The notes: generated by a model not told the origin, from the letters alone. Counted from the first letter of the stretch, positions 8,682-18,179 are shown. The stretch is 64,000 nt of DNA from Parazoarcus communis SWub3 = DSM 12120 (GCF_003226565.1 NZ_QKOE01000020.1:1-64000); one strand, 5' to 3'. Translations and numbers: made by a program.

Positions 8682-9299
8682 TCAGGCTTGTGCTGCCTGC
8701 TCTTCTTCGGTACGCCATGCCAGCATGCGCTCGACATAGCGTGCAATCAGGTCGATCTCGAGATTGACCCGGGAGCCCGGCTTCAGGTGCTTGAGGTTGG
8801 TGACCTCCACCGTGTGCGGGATCAGGTTGATCGAGAAGTCGCGATGTTCGACACGGTTCACGGTCAGGCTGACGCCATTGACGGTGATCGAGCCTTTCCT
8901 GGCGATATAGCCGGCGATGGCCGCCGGTGCGCGGATCACCAGTTCGTGGCTTTCGCCGACGGGGTCGAAGCGGACCACTTCACCGACGCCATCCACATGG
9001 CCGGTCACCAGATGGCCGCCGAGGCGGTCAGCCATGCGCAACGCCTTTTCGAGATTGACCTCGCCACCTGCCTGGTCGAGACCGACGGTGCAGTTCAGGG
9101 TTTCGCGCGAGACGTCGAAGCGGACACGGTCACCGTCGCGCGCGATCACGGTCAGGCATACGCCGCTGTTGGCGATGCTGTCGCCAATGATGACGTCCTC
9201 GAGATCGAGACCGTTGGTGTTGACGGTGAGCCGCACGCCGTCGGCGAGGGGCTCGATCTGTTCAATGCGGCCGACTGCCGCGACGATGCCGGAGAACAT
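8682..9299 (-). CDS. ribE: Riboflavin synthase alpha subunit
   Basis: A 205-residue riboflavin synthase with two tandem lumazine-binding repeats. It begins MFSGIVAAVGRIEQI and contains SIANSGVCLTV and GSITVNGVSLTV at matching points of the two halves, plus the GGHLVTGHVDG block. It dismutates two lumazines to riboflavin. I took the ATG at 9299 because it begins the family's invariant MFSGI start. It leads the ribE-ribB-ribH-nusB operon. No FMN riboswitch is visible upstream, where dsbD ends 79 nt away. Confidence 0.96.
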   Translation of the reverse strand: MFSGIVAAVGRIEQIEPLADGVRLTVNTNGLDLEDVIIGDSIANSGVCLTVIARDGDRVRFDVSRETLNCTVGLDQAGGEVNLEKALRMADRLGGHLVTGHVDGVGEVVRFDPVGESHELVIRAPAAIAGYIARKGSITVNGVSLTVNRVEHRDFSINLIPHTVEVTNLKHLKPGSRVNLEIDLIARYVERMLAWRTEEEQAAQA

Positions 9300-9378
9300 G
9301 AAGGCACTGATCGAAAAGGGGAAAGGCAGGATTGTAGGCGAAACACGGGCGTTCGGCGCGTTTGCCGGCACACATCCG

Positions 9379-11184
9379 TTACAGCGCGCGCGCCAGCACT
9401 GCGGCAAACGGCTCCGCTTTCATGAAGCCGACCACCCGCAGGCCGTCGTGCTCCTTACCCGTTGCATCAAAGAAGATGATGCCAGGCGGGCCGAACAGAC
9501 CGAAGCGCTTCAGCAATGCCTTGTGCGCTTCACTGTTGGCGGTGACGTCGGCCTTGAGCAGAAGCATCTGCCCCATCCGTTCGGCCACCCGTGGGTCGGT
9601 GAAGGTGTAGCGTTCCATCTCCTTGCATGACACGCACCAGTCCGCGTAGAAATCCAGCATCACCGGGCGGTCGGTCGAGGCCAGGCGGGCGTCGAGTTCG
9701 GCGACGGAGCCGATCCTTTCAAAAGCGGGTTGCTGAGCCGGGGTGGCGGCTTCGGCACGCAGCACTGCCAGCGGCTGCAAGGGGTCGCGCGAACCGGCCA
9801 GCGCGCCGACCAGCATGGCCACGCCACCAATCAGCATGGCCACGCCCACCCCTTTCCAGAACCGCTGCCAACCCCTGGCCTGAGGCGGCAGGGGGTCGAG
9901 TGCATGGAGAAAGATCGCAGGGAACAGCAGCAGTGCAGCCCAGCCCAGCATGGCGCCCAGGGGGGGGATCACCGGCATCAGCAACCATAGCGCGACTGCC
10001 AGCAGCATCACGCCGAAGGCCTTCTTGACCCCTTCCATCCACGGGCCGACCTTGGGCAGCAGGGAGCGCGAGGCCACGCCGACGGCAAGCAAGGGGGCGC
10101 CCATGCCGAGTGCCATCACGAACAGTGCCCACCCGCCCAGTACCGCGTCGCCGGTCTGCGCGATGTACAGCAATGCGCCTGCCAGCGGCGCGGCCACGCA
10201 GGGACCGACGATCAGCGCCGACAGCACGCCCATCACCGCAACGCCACCGAGCTGGCCGCCTTTCTTGTGGCTGGCGCTGTCGGCAAGACGGCTCTGCAGT
10301 GCGCTGGGCAATTGCAGCTCGTAGAAGCCGAACATCGACAAGGCAAGCGCGACAAACACCAGCGCGAAGGCCGACAGCACCCACACGTTCTGCAATGCGG
10401 CCACCAGCAGGGTGCCGCTCAGTCCGGCCGCCACACCCGCCAGGGCATAGGTCACGGCCATCCCCAGCACATACACCAGCGACAGCAGGAAGGCCCGGCT
10501 GCGCGAGATATGGTGACCGTGGCCGATGATGATGCCCGACAGGATGGGAATCATCGGAAAGGTGCATGGGGTGAAGGCCAGCAACAGGCCGAAACCAAAG
10601 AAGCTGAGCAGCACCAGTGGCCCACTGGCGTCTTTCAACAGGCTGGCGATACGACCACTTTCGTCAGCGCCGGCTTCGGTCGTGCCACCGTTGCTTGCCC
10701 CGGTGCTGGAGGTCTGCTCCAGCGCACGCTGCAACAGACCTCCGCCGGTGACGGCCACCTGGGTCAGGTCGATTTCGGCGCTCTGTGGGGTGGGCGGATA
10801 GCAGATGCCACCGTCCCAGCACCCCTGGCTGCTGACATGCAGGGTGAACCGGCTCTGGCCCGGTGGCGCGGTGACCGGCAGCAGGATGGTCAGCGTGCCG
10901 CGGTAGGTTTCCACCTCGCCGAAGAACTCATCCTGCTTGAGTTTGCCGGGCGGACGCTCCGGCGTGCCAAGCACGAACCCGGAGGGTTCGGCGTCGAAGC
11001 GGAACTTGTCGCCGTACAGGTAGTAGCCCTTGGCGACCTTGAAGCTGACTTCCACCGTCTGCGCATCGAGCACGCGTGCGCTCATCGCGAAGGCTTGTTC
11101 AGGGGCGATCGGGTCGTTGGCCCGTGCGGGCAGGGCAAGCAGGCTCGCGAGGACGGCGAGCAGGATCAGCAGGCGTTGCGTCAT
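9379..11184 (-). CDS. dsbD: Protein-disulfide reductase DsbD (thiol:disulfide interchange protein)
   Basis: A 601-residue inner-membrane protein that carries electrons from thioredoxin to the periplasm. All six redox cysteines are visible: C122 and C128 in the periplasmic alpha domain (GCWDGGICYP), one each in the transmembrane motifs FTPCTFPM and VGPCVAAP, and C517/C520 in the C-terminal thioredoxin domain (DWCVSCKEM). A signal peptide starts at MTQRLLILLAVLASLLALPA. The start at 11184 was chosen for that signal. It lies 13 nt after cutA, a common pairing, and probably supplies reductant for cytochrome c maturation and DsbC. Confidence 0.96.
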   Translation of the reverse strand: MTQRLLILLAVLASLLALPARANDPIAPEQAFAMSARVLDAQTVEVSFKVAKGYYLYGDKFRFDAEPSGFVLGTPERPPGKLKQDEFFGEVETYRGTLTILLPVTAPPGQSRFTLHVSSQGCWDGGICYPPTPQSAEIDLTQVAVTGGGLLQRALEQTSSTGASNGGTTEAGADESGRIASLLKDASGPLVLLSFFGFGLLLAFTPCTFPMIPILSGIIIGHGHHISRSRAFLLSLVYVLGMAVTYALAGVAAGLSGTLLVAALQNVWVLSAFALVFVALALSMFGFYELQLPSALQSRLADSASHKKGGQLGGVAVMGVLSALIVGPCVAAPLAGALLYIAQTGDAVLGGWALFVMALGMGAPLLAVGVASRSLLPKVGPWMEGVKKAFGVMLLAVALWLLMPVIPPLGAMLGWAALLLFPAIFLHALDPLPPQARGWQRFWKGVGVAMLIGGVAMLVGALAGSRDPLQPLAVLRAEAATPAQQPAFERIGSVAELDARLASTDRPVMLDFYADWCVSCKEMERYTFTDPRVAERMGQMLLLKADVTANSEAHKALLKRFGLFGPPGIIFFDATGKEHDGLRVVGFMKAEPFAAVLARAL

Positions 11185-11197
11185 GGGGATTCGGTCT

Positions 11198-11539
11198 TCA
11201 GGGGGCGGAGTCGTCCGCAGTCGTTTCCTGTGCGACCCAGCCGAGGTAGGCGGGCAGGCCACACTGGACAGGGACTGCAAGGATCTCGGGAAGTTCGTAA
11301 GGGTGGGCCGAACGAATCGCGGCCTCGAGTGCCGGGTAGCGTTCGGCGCCGGTCTTGATCAGCAGCGGCACCTCGCTGGCCGATTCGATGACGCCCTGCC
11401 AGCGATAGACCGACGTACATGTCGGCAGGATGTTCACACAGGCCGCCAGGCGTGATTCGACCAAATGCGCAGCAAGGCGCTGGGCAGATTCCGCGTCAGG
11501 CAGGTTGGTGAAGACCAGCAGGGTGTCGGTGCGCATCAT
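11198..11539 (-). CDS. cutA: Divalent-cation tolerance protein CutA
   Basis: A 113-residue CutA: LLVFTNLPDAESAQRLA, SRLAACVNILP, TSVYRWQGVIE, LLIKT and the C-terminal HPYELPEILAVP. CutA forms very stable PII-like trimers that bind copper; its precise role is unsettled. Two adjacent ATGs (11539 and 11536) are possible starts. It is followed closely by dsbD, which suggests a shared transcript. Confidence 0.95.
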   Translation of the reverse strand: MMRTDTLLVFTNLPDAESAQRLAAHLVESRLAACVNILPTCTSVYRWQGVIESASEVPLLIKTGAERYPALEAAIRSAHPYELPEILAVPVQCGLPAYLGWVAQETTADDSAP

Positions 11540-11738
11540 GGGCTCCGGGTTCAACGGAGCGGTATTGTCCCAGAGTCCAACAGGTTTTGCTGATGTGCGC
11601 TGATCGGGTTCGGCGCTGCCCCGGTGTTCCACGAGCGGACTGAAAGCACTTCGAAAGCCGTCTTCGATTCAATCCGTTGCGCCCGACGGTACGCACCGTG
11701 CCGGCCGCAGGCCACACCAAAACAACGGAGGAACACCC

Positions 11739-12776
11739 ATGAAGCACGCGATCAAGCTGGCCACCCTGGCCGCTGTCTGTCTCACCCCGGCGCTGGCACA
11801 GGCGCAGTCCAGTGTCACCATTTATGGCCTGCTCGATGTCAACGTGGCGCACGAGCGCGCAGGCAGCCTCAAACGCAGCGGGATGGATGTGAGCGAGCTC
11901 AACGGCTCGCGCCTCGGCTTCCGCGGTAGCGAGGATCTGGGTAACGGACTGAAGGCGATCTATACGCTGGAGACTGCGGTGCGGCTGGATATCGGCGGAA
12001 TGGACGGTGCCGGTTTCCAGCGCCAGACCTTCCTGGGGCTGGAAGGCTCGTGGGGCCGGATCACCGCAGGCCGCCAGTATTCACCGGCTTTCGTGGCGCT
12101 GGATCCGTTCGAGGCCACGGGGGGGGCTGATCGTACTGCCGGCCTGCTGCATCGCAAGACGGGTTCGGTTGCGCGCGGTTATCAGGTGCGCTTTGACAAC
12201 ATGATCAAGTACCGTTCGCCCGAGATGGCCGGGTTCTCGGTGGATGCCGGCTACTGGACGGGGGCCGAGAATGCCAGCGACGACAGCGATGTCCGCCGCC
12301 AGGGGCGGGGTTATGGCCTGACCGGCATGTACAAGAACGGTCCCTTCGCGGCTTCGGTGACGACGCAGAGCTATATCACCAACGCGACCGGTGGCCGTGC
12401 CTCCACCCACGGTATCGCAGGTGCGTATGACTTTGGTGTGGCCAAGTTGTACGCGCTATACACGCAGGACAGGGAGCATGGCTCGCAAGGATCGGGCAAG
12501 GCGCGCAGCTACGCGGTCGGCGCCGAGATTCCGGTCAGCAAGGTGGGTACCGTTGCCGTGTCCTATGGCAGCCGTAACGAAAGTGGTGAGGCCGACACCG
12601 AGGATGCAAGCGGCGTTTCGCTTTACTACATGCACAACCTGTCCAAGCGCACCACGCTGTACACCGCCTACTCGCAACTCAACAACCGTGGCGATGCCAA
12701 CTACGGCTTCAACCTGACGCCGGATGCCGGCGACCGGATCAGTGTCGTCATGGCGGGTATCCGTCATCGGTTCTGA
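11739..12776 (+). CDS. Gram-negative porin, betaproteobacterial trimeric type
   Basis: A 345-residue outer-membrane porin with a cleavable signal peptide (cut after AQA) and the family's SSVTIYGLLDVNV first strand. The conserved GSEDLGNGLKAIYTLE block follows, and the last residue is the terminal Phe (IRHRF) needed for BAM recognition. It should form a 16-stranded anion-type general porin. The ribosome binding site is AACGGAGGAA. It is one of two such porins in the window; the other ends the catabolic cluster at 44839. Confidence 0.93.
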   Translation: MKHAIKLATLAAVCLTPALAQAQSSVTIYGLLDVNVAHERAGSLKRSGMDVSELNGSRLGFRGSEDLGNGLKAIYTLETAVRLDIGGMDGAGFQRQTFLGLEGSWGRITAGRQYSPAFVALDPFEATGGADRTAGLLHRKTGSVARGYQVRFDNMIKYRSPEMAGFSVDAGYWTGAENASDDSDVRRQGRGYGLTGMYKNGPFAASVTTQSYITNATGGRASTHGIAGAYDFGVAKLYALYTQDREHGSQGSGKARSYAVGAEIPVSKVGTVAVSYGSRNESGEADTEDASGVSLYYMHNLSKRTTLYTAYSQLNNRGDANYGFNLTPDAGDRISVVMAGIRHRF

Positions 12777-12850
12777 TCTGTTGATGGTGCCGCGCGTCTG
12801 CGCGGCAACCCTCCTCTAGTCGCCCCGGCAGTCACGACGGGTGCGCATTG

Positions 12851-12887
12851 GGCCTCGACCGGGAAGCCGGGTTGAGGCCATTTTCTT
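12851..12887 (+). terminator. Probable terminator after the first porin
   Basis: A 10-bp stem with one G-U pair, GGCCTCGACC (12851-12860) against GGTTGAGGCC (12870-12879), is followed by ATTTTCTT. A second, T-less GC hairpin lies at 12788-12807. Confidence 0.65.
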
Positions 12888-13044
12888 GTCGGGCGTGCGT
12901 TCCGCATGTGATCGCGGCATGTGTGCCGCGAGGCCGGTGCCGGTGGCCTGGCTTGCGTCATTGCGCAGTGCAACGAAAGCGTTCCGAAAGCCCATTTGCC
13001 TAAGGTGCCTCCTGCCACAGCCCCACAACAAAGGAGACAGAACC

Positions 13045-14331
13045 ATGCAGATAACCGGAATGTTGCACGGATCGCGACTGCTGCAGTTCGCAGACTTTCC
13101 CACCGCCGAGATCCTTGGCCCCGACGCCAGCGAGGAGGCCATCAAGGACTTGATCGAGCGTCACGGTTCGGTGTTCATCAAGCCGTTGTTCAAGGGCGGT
13201 GTCGGCAAGAAAGGCAAGGCTGGTCTGATCGGGCGAGCCAAGGACCTCAAGACCGCACTGGCGGAGAAGGAGCGGCTGTATTTCGTCGAGCATCGCCACG
13301 GCAACCAGGTGGCCAAGGCCAACGGGGTGACCTTCGAGGGCGCCGTACCGGCCGAGCATGAGGTGTACTTCTCGATCACCGATTCCACCGAGTTCCGCGC
13401 GCCGACGATGACGCTGACCCACATGGGCGGGGTCGACATCGAGGAACTGGACAAGGCCCAGATCGCGCGCATTCCGTTCGATCCGCTGACGGGTCTGAAG
13501 GCTTTCGTCGTCGCCAATGCGCTCGCCGACATCGGCGCGCCAAAGCAGGTCATCTCGCCCCTGGTGCAGCACCTGCCGCGCCTGTGGGAGTTGTATCACG
13601 ACTTCGGCATGAACACCCTCGAACTCAACCCGATCCGCATGCGTCCGGATCGCCGCGGGCGGCTGACGCCGGTGGCCTGCGATTTCAAGTGCGGTTTTGA
13701 TCGCGATGATCCGCGCTGGCACCGGCTCAACCTGCCGGCGCATCTGTTCGCCGCCGATTACTCGGACTTCGAGCAGGAGATCAACCAGTTGCGTACCCAT
13801 CAGGGTCAGAGCGATGTGTACGTGATCAACGACCAGGGCACCATCCTGGCGCCGACCTTCGGCGGTGGCGCCAACTCGCTGGTCACCGAGATGCTCGGCG
13901 ACGACGCCATCATCTCCTCGGACTTTGGCGGCAATCCGCCCTACGAGAAGATGAAGTCGGTCGCTTCGATCTGCTTCAAGCACTGGCTGCGCCAATCCAA
14001 CGTGCTCTTCATCATCGGTGGCAAGTCCAACAACACCGACATCTTCGAAACCTTCCGCGCAATGGCCGATGCGCTGCGCGAGCACTTCGGTACCCACGGC
14101 CCGACCCCGCTGTACGTCGTCGTCGGCCGCGGCGGACCCAACCTGGTGCGTGGCATGGGCGTGCTGCGCGACACCTGCGAGGCGCTCGGCCTGCCCTATC
14201 GCCTGTTCGGCTTCGACTCGGCGATGAGTGAGGTGGTCGACTACGCCCGCGAGGTCAACGAGTGGATGAAGGCCGGGGGGCGCGAGGCGGTTGCAGCCCG
14301 TTTGCGTATTGCCCCCACGGCGACCGTTTGA
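13045..14331 (+). CDS. ATP-citrate-lyase-like small subunit (ATP-grasp plus citrate-binding domain)
   Basis: A 428-residue protein with the layout of the ATP-citrate lyase beta part. It has an ATP-grasp fold with the lysine-rich KPLFKGGVGKKGKAG loop, the metal-binding ELNPI motif and a citrate-binding-type domain, where IIGGKSNNTDIFETF corresponds to the IIGGS.ANFT block of ACLY. It should activate citrate or a related di/tricarboxylate with ATP and, with the next gene, pass it to CoA. The ATG at 13045 follows AAAGGAGACAG. The next gene starts 33 nt later. The true substrate is unproven; succinyl-CoA synthetase-like or malyl-CoA synthetase-like ligases are alternatives. Confidence 0.75.
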   Translation: MQITGMLHGSRLLQFADFPTAEILGPDASEEAIKDLIERHGSVFIKPLFKGGVGKKGKAGLIGRAKDLKTALAEKERLYFVEHRHGNQVAKANGVTFEGAVPAEHEVYFSITDSTEFRAPTMTLTHMGGVDIEELDKAQIARIPFDPLTGLKAFVVANALADIGAPKQVISPLVQHLPRLWELYHDFGMNTLELNPIRMRPDRRGRLTPVACDFKCGFDRDDPRWHRLNLPAHLFAADYSDFEQEINQLRTHQGQSDVYVINDQGTILAPTFGGGANSLVTEMLGDDAIISSDFGGNPPYEKMKSVASICFKHWLRQSNVLFIIGGKSNNTDIFETFRAMADALREHFGTHGPTPLYVVVGRGGPNLVRGMGVLRDTCEALGLPYRLFGFDSAMSEVVDYAREVNEWMKAGGREAVAARLRIAPTATV

Positions 14332-14364
14332 TCGATCGGTACCGGACAAGAACAGGAGACAGCG

Positions 14365-17070
14365 ATGTATCAACAAGGTGCAGGTGATTTCAAGTACTAC
14401 GTCGGGATCAGCTCCCTGGCGCAGATCGCCACCCGCGACGATCGGGTGTGCGTGCTCAACATCCTCGGCGGCGAGTCGAGCGAAGTGACCCCGGTCGGCC
14501 ACGCCTGGTCGGGCGGCAATGTGGTGTTCGGCACTTCGCCGGGGCGTCGTGGGCAGGTGCTGGAGACCGAGCTAGGCAACATCCCGGTGTACAACAGCGT
14601 GCGCGAAGGGCTGGACGACGGCCATCGTTTCAACTGCGGAGTGGTCTACCTGCCGCCGTCGGCGGCGCGAGACGGCGTGGCCGAGCTGATCCGGGTCAAT
14701 CCCGAGCTGAAGAAGATCTTCATCATCACCGAAAAGATCTCGGTGCATGACGCTCGAGAAATCCGTGCCATGGGCCAGCAGGCCGGCATCGACATCTTCG
14801 GTGCCAACTGCCTGGGCGTGGCCGACTCGTGGAACCAGGTGCGTATTGGCGGCGCGCTCGGCGGCGACCATCCCGGCGACACGCTCAAGCGCGGCTCGAT
14901 TGCGATCCTGTCGAATTCCGGCGGTTTCACCACCACCATCGCGCAGTACCTGCGCATGGCGGGCTGGGGCACGACCACGCTGGTGTCCAGCGGCAAGGAC
15001 GTGTACATCCATTACGCTGCGCCCGAGTTCGCGTTTGCGCTGGCCAATGATGCACGCAGCAAGGCCGCAGTGCTGTACTGCGAACCCGGTGGCTACTATG
15101 AGCGCGACGCCGACTTCACCAAACCGGTGGTGGCCTGCGTGGTCGGGCGCTGGAAGGCCAAGCTGACCCGCGCGGTCGGCCATGCCGGCGCGATGGCGGG
15201 TGGTCACGACGATGCGGCAGCCAAGGAGCAGTGGTTCAAGGACAAGTTCGGCGTCGACGACATCTTTACCCCGGAACATCCGGTGTTCTCGGCCAAGGGC
15301 GCGTTGGTCACCAATATCGCCCATATTCCGGCAGCGCTGACCGCGGTGATGCGCGCCAATGCCACACTGCCGGACTTCGCCCCCGAAGGCACGATGGAGC
15401 TCAAGCCCTGGTTCGGTTCGAACATGGGACTGACCCTGCCGGCGCCGCTCGACCTGCCGGTGGTCGAGAGCCCCGAGCCCTATCGCAGCCAGGTCGCGTT
15501 GCTGGCCAAACAGGTTGGCGCGGTGTTCCCGCGCGAGGCGCTGAAGGACGCCTCCGGGGCGTCGCAGATGGATCCGGCGACCCAGGTCTCGAGCCTGTAC
15601 GGCACCCGCGTGCTGGAGGCCGCCTGCCTGCCGCTGGAAGCCAATGTCAGTCTGGCGTTGCTGCGCGAAGCGGGGGGCGAGAATGACCGAAAGCTGGTCA
15701 ATGTGGCGCTTGGTGCGAGCATCAATCTGTACGGCAGCCCCGAGCTGGCGGCGGCGCAGGCCGCGCGTGAGGCCGGCAATGCGCCCAACAGCGTGCTGTC
15801 GGCGGCGATCTCCATCGTCGGTCCGCGTCGTGCAGAAAACGCCGGACGCATTGTCGCGGCGCTGATCGAGCGTTTTGCAGAGGCCGGTATCCGCGATGCG
15901 CTGGCTGAAGAGGTCGATCTCACCGCAGTTCATGCCGACACGGCACTCGCCATCCTGGTGAGCAGCGTCGAACCCGACCCGCGCGCGCTTGCGATGCTTG
16001 CGGGTCTCGAGGCGCGCGGTACGCGCTCGGTGTTCGTGCGCTACCTGCGCGACCAGCCTGGTCATGTCAGCGCCGACGCGGTGCTCGCCGCGATCACGAC
16101 CACATTGGCCTGGGGGCCCTTGATGCGCAAGCGTGTGTCGCGCCTGACGGTCGAGACCCTGCCATGGTGGATGCGGCTGTTCGGCACCGTCATCGGCGCC
16201 TCGGCGCAATCCGAGGCGCACCGTCCGGACGGCTTCAACGGCTTTGCGACCGCCGACCTGCTCGGTCGTGCATCGATCACCGAGGTGGCTTATCACGCGC
16301 TGCTCGGGCGTGCGCCGGAAGCGTCCGACCTGTTCGCGTTCCAAACCCTGGTCGGCATCCTGCTCACCAACGGCCCTGGCACCATCTCCGCCCAGGGCGC
16401 CAAGGGTGCGGTCTCCAGCGATGGCCCCGAGACCCCGCAGCGGGTACAGCTCAACAAGGCGCTGACCGGCTTCCTCTCCCACACCGGCTACGCGCACGGC
16501 GGCAATGGCTTCGAGGGGGTGCAGTTCCTGATCGAGCAGTTCCGTGACTCCGGCCTGCAGGACCCGGCCGACCCGGCGCACGGTGTCGATCTGAAGGCGC
16601 TGGCGCGGCGCTATGCCGAAGACTACGGCCGTTACAAGGCTGGTGCCAAGTCGCTCGGCAGCCTCGACATCCGCAAGATCCCGGGGGTGAATCATCCGGT
16701 GTTCAAGGACAAGCCGGTCAACCTCGACCCGCGCGAGGTGTTCATCCGCGAACTGATGGAGGGGCGCGGCGAGGCCAACGTCTTTCACGATTTCTATCGT
16801 GTGCTGGTGCAGGTGTTGCGCGACACCGGCGTGTCACGCACGGTGTATTGCGTGAACATCGATGCGGTGATCGCCGCGTTGCTGCTCAAGCTGACGTGGC
16901 AGCCATGGCGTGCCGGCGAGATTTCGGATAGCGCGCTGGAGGCGGCTGCGTTCTCGATCTTCCTCTATGCGCGCATGCTAGGCTGCGCCGCCGAGGCCGA
17001 CGATCATCTCAACCGCGGTCGCAATATGGACACGAGAACCGTGGCCTCACGCTGCCGCTTCGTCAGCTGA
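14365..17070 (+). CDS. ATP-citrate-lyase-like large subunit (CoA ligase plus citrate-synthase-like domains)
   Basis: A 901-residue fusion. Residues 1-335 are a succinyl-CoA-synthetase-alpha-like module with the phosphohistidine motif at H273 (GHAGAMAGGH). Residues 640-901 resemble the citryl-CoA lyase domain of ATP-citrate lyase, with a candidate catalytic His (H777, in GVNHPVF) and Asp (D833, in VNIDAVIAA). The first catalytic-histidine loop reads GPGTISAQG (around 670-678), where ACLY has a His. Between them, about 285 extra residues look like a second, degenerate citrate-synthase-type domain (around 425-530; INLYGSPELAAAQAA, IVGPRRAENAG). The usual AclB-type subunit has about 600 residues, so this architecture is atypical. 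Confidence 0.7.
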   Translation: MYQQGAGDFKYYVGISSLAQIATRDDRVCVLNILGGESSEVTPVGHAWSGGNVVFGTSPGRRGQVLETELGNIPVYNSVREGLDDGHRFNCGVVYLPPSAARDGVAELIRVNPELKKIFIITEKISVHDAREIRAMGQQAGIDIFGANCLGVADSWNQVRIGGALGGDHPGDTLKRGSIAILSNSGGFTTTIAQYLRMAGWGTTTLVSSGKDVYIHYAAPEFAFALANDARSKAAVLYCEPGGYYERDADFTKPVVACVVGRWKAKLTRAVGHAGAMAGGHDDAAAKEQWFKDKFGVDDIFTPEHPVFSAKGALVTNIAHIPAALTAVMRANATLPDFAPEGTMELKPWFGSNMGLTLPAPLDLPVVESPEPYRSQVALLAKQVGAVFPREALKDASGASQMDPATQVSSLYGTRVLEAACLPLEANVSLALLREAGGENDRKLVNVALGASINLYGSPELAAAQAAREAGNAPNSVLSAAISIVGPRRAENAGRIVAALIERFAEAGIRDALAEEVDLTAVHADTALAILVSSVEPDPRALAMLAGLEARGTRSVFVRYLRDQPGHVSADAVLAAITTTLAWGPLMRKRVSRLTVETLPWWMRLFGTVIGASAQSEAHRPDGFNGFATADLLGRASITEVAYHALLGRAPEASDLFAFQTLVGILLTNGPGTISAQGAKGAVSSDGPETPQRVQLNKALTGFLSHTGYAHGGNGFEGVQFLIEQFRDSGLQDPADPAHGVDLKALARRYAEDYGRYKAGAKSLGSLDIRKIPGVNHPVFKDKPVNLDPREVFIRELMEGRGEANVFHDFYRVLVQVLRDTGVSRTVYCVNIDAVIAALLLKLTWQPWRAGEISDSALEAAAFSIFLYARMLGCAAEADDHLNRGRNMDTRTVASRCRFVS

Positions 17071-17150
17071 GCGCTTTCTGTGTGCTGGCCGGTTTGCGGG
17101 GCATGAACGCGCAAACCGGTGTCCGACCCATCCCCTGACGAGTCCATACA

Positions 17151-17558
17151 ATGAAAGAACCGATCCCCACCCCCAGCGGCGAGCCCGCGATCCGCACCAT
17201 TGCCATGCCCGGCGATGCCAACCCCGCAGGCGATATCTTTGGCGGCTGGTTGATGGCGCAGATGGACCTTGCGGCGGGTAACGTCGCCGCACGTCGTGCG
17301 CGCGGCCGCTGCGCCACCGTGTCGGTCGACCGCATCACCTTCCTGCAGCCGGTGTATATCGGCGACGAGGTCAGCCTGTATGCCGAGATTACCCGTATCG
17401 GACGCACCTCGATGACCTTGCAGGTCGAGGCTTGGCGGCGCTCACGCGACGGTGAGGAGCAAGTCAAGGTGACCGATGCGACCTTTGTCTTTGTCGCCCT
17501 TGATCAGGGTGGCCGGCCACGCGTGATTGCGCCCTCGATGGGTGAGGTCAGATCCTGA
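17151..17558 (+). CDS. yciA: Acyl-CoA thioesterase, YciA-like hotdog fold
   Basis: A 135-residue single-hotdog thioesterase: an early DANPAGDIFGGWLMAQMD (catalytic Asp in the N/D-x-x-G-x-I-F-G-G motif), SVDRITFLQPVYIGDEV and a C-terminal TFVFVALD. It hydrolyses medium or short acyl-CoAs in the cytoplasm. It lies 80 nt after the ATP-citrate-lyase-like genes on the same strand, so it may hydrolyse or recycle their acyl-CoA product, though this is only positional. Confidence 0.9.
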   Translation: MKEPIPTPSGEPAIRTIAMPGDANPAGDIFGGWLMAQMDLAAGNVAARRARGRCATVSVDRITFLQPVYIGDEVSLYAEITRIGRTSMTLQVEAWRRSRDGEEQVKVTDATFVFVALDQGGRPRVIAPSMGEVRS

Positions 17559-17595
17559 CGGCGATTCGCCCGGTGGCGCCAGCCATCGGGCTGTC

Positions 17596-18159
17596 TTACC
17601 GGTTGGTGGCGGGAGGGATGCGCCCGGCGACGGACAGGCCATCATCGCTCACCCGCAGCACGACGATTTCCCCCGAGGCAGGGAACACGCCGGTGAGTGC
17701 AGTGATATTGGCCTGGTGCGTGACCAGCACAAGGGGCCCCCCGGTCTGGGCATGCTTGTGGATCAGGTTGCGTACTTCGGTATTGCGTGAGGCTTCCTGA
17801 TCGCGATCGCGAAACAGTGAGTCCAGCCCCGCAAACGGGTTTACCGGACCGAGCCCGAGCAGGGTGGCGGTGTCCAGGCAGCGACACCAGCGGCTTGAAT
17901 ACACGGTTGCCCGGCTGATGCCTCTGGCGCGAAAACGCTCACCGGTGGCGCTGGCCTGTTCGCGTCCGAGGGCCGACAGATTGCGCTGGGTGCTGCAGTC
18001 GTCGATCCGGAAACCCTCGGGATCCCCCACGCCCGGGGCCAGTTCATGGCGCATCACCGCCACATGGTGGCCATCGCGCAAGGCCGCCCACAACTCGGCC
18101 TCCGCATGGACGGCCGAGATGGCGAACATCCCCAACAAGCAGGCGATCAAGGTCTTCAT
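17596..18159 (-). CDS. Exported histidine phosphatase family protein
   Basis: A 187-residue protein with a signal peptide (MKTLIACLLGMFAISAVHA) and a phosphoglycerate-mutase-type fold. The catalytic motif reads MRHE where RHG is usual, followed by LSALGREQA, VYSSRWCRCLDTA and the second histidine in VTHQANI. It is probably a periplasmic phosphatase of unknown substrate. The frame is open well upstream, but the ATG at 18159 gives a clean signal sequence. It begins 20 nt after the AbrB-type gene and is likely in the same operon. Confidence 0.85.
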   Translation of the reverse strand: MKTLIACLLGMFAISAVHAEAELWAALRDGHHVAVMRHELAPGVGDPEGFRIDDCSTQRNLSALGREQASATGERFRARGISRATVYSSRWCRCLDTATLLGLGPVNPFAGLDSLFRDRDQEASRNTEVRNLIHKHAQTGGPLVLVTHQANITALTGVFPASGEIVVLRVSDDGLSVAGRIPPATNR

Positions 18160-18179
18160 GACCGTCTGAGACGGCCAGG

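Noticed and set aside
7030-8739. Plus-strand frame of 569 codons over the riboflavin genes
   Set aside because: The minus strand carries ribH and ribB with every motif; the plus frame is composition-driven.
12788-12807. Hairpin TGCCGCGC/GCGCGGCA after the first porin
   Set aside because: No T-run follows, so the stem at 12851 is the better terminator.
14572-16788. Minus-strand open frame of 738 codons antisense to the ATP-citrate-lyase-like gene
   Set aside because: It follows from the strong G/C third-base bias of the plus-strand gene; it is His/Arg/Gln-rich and has no recognisable domain.
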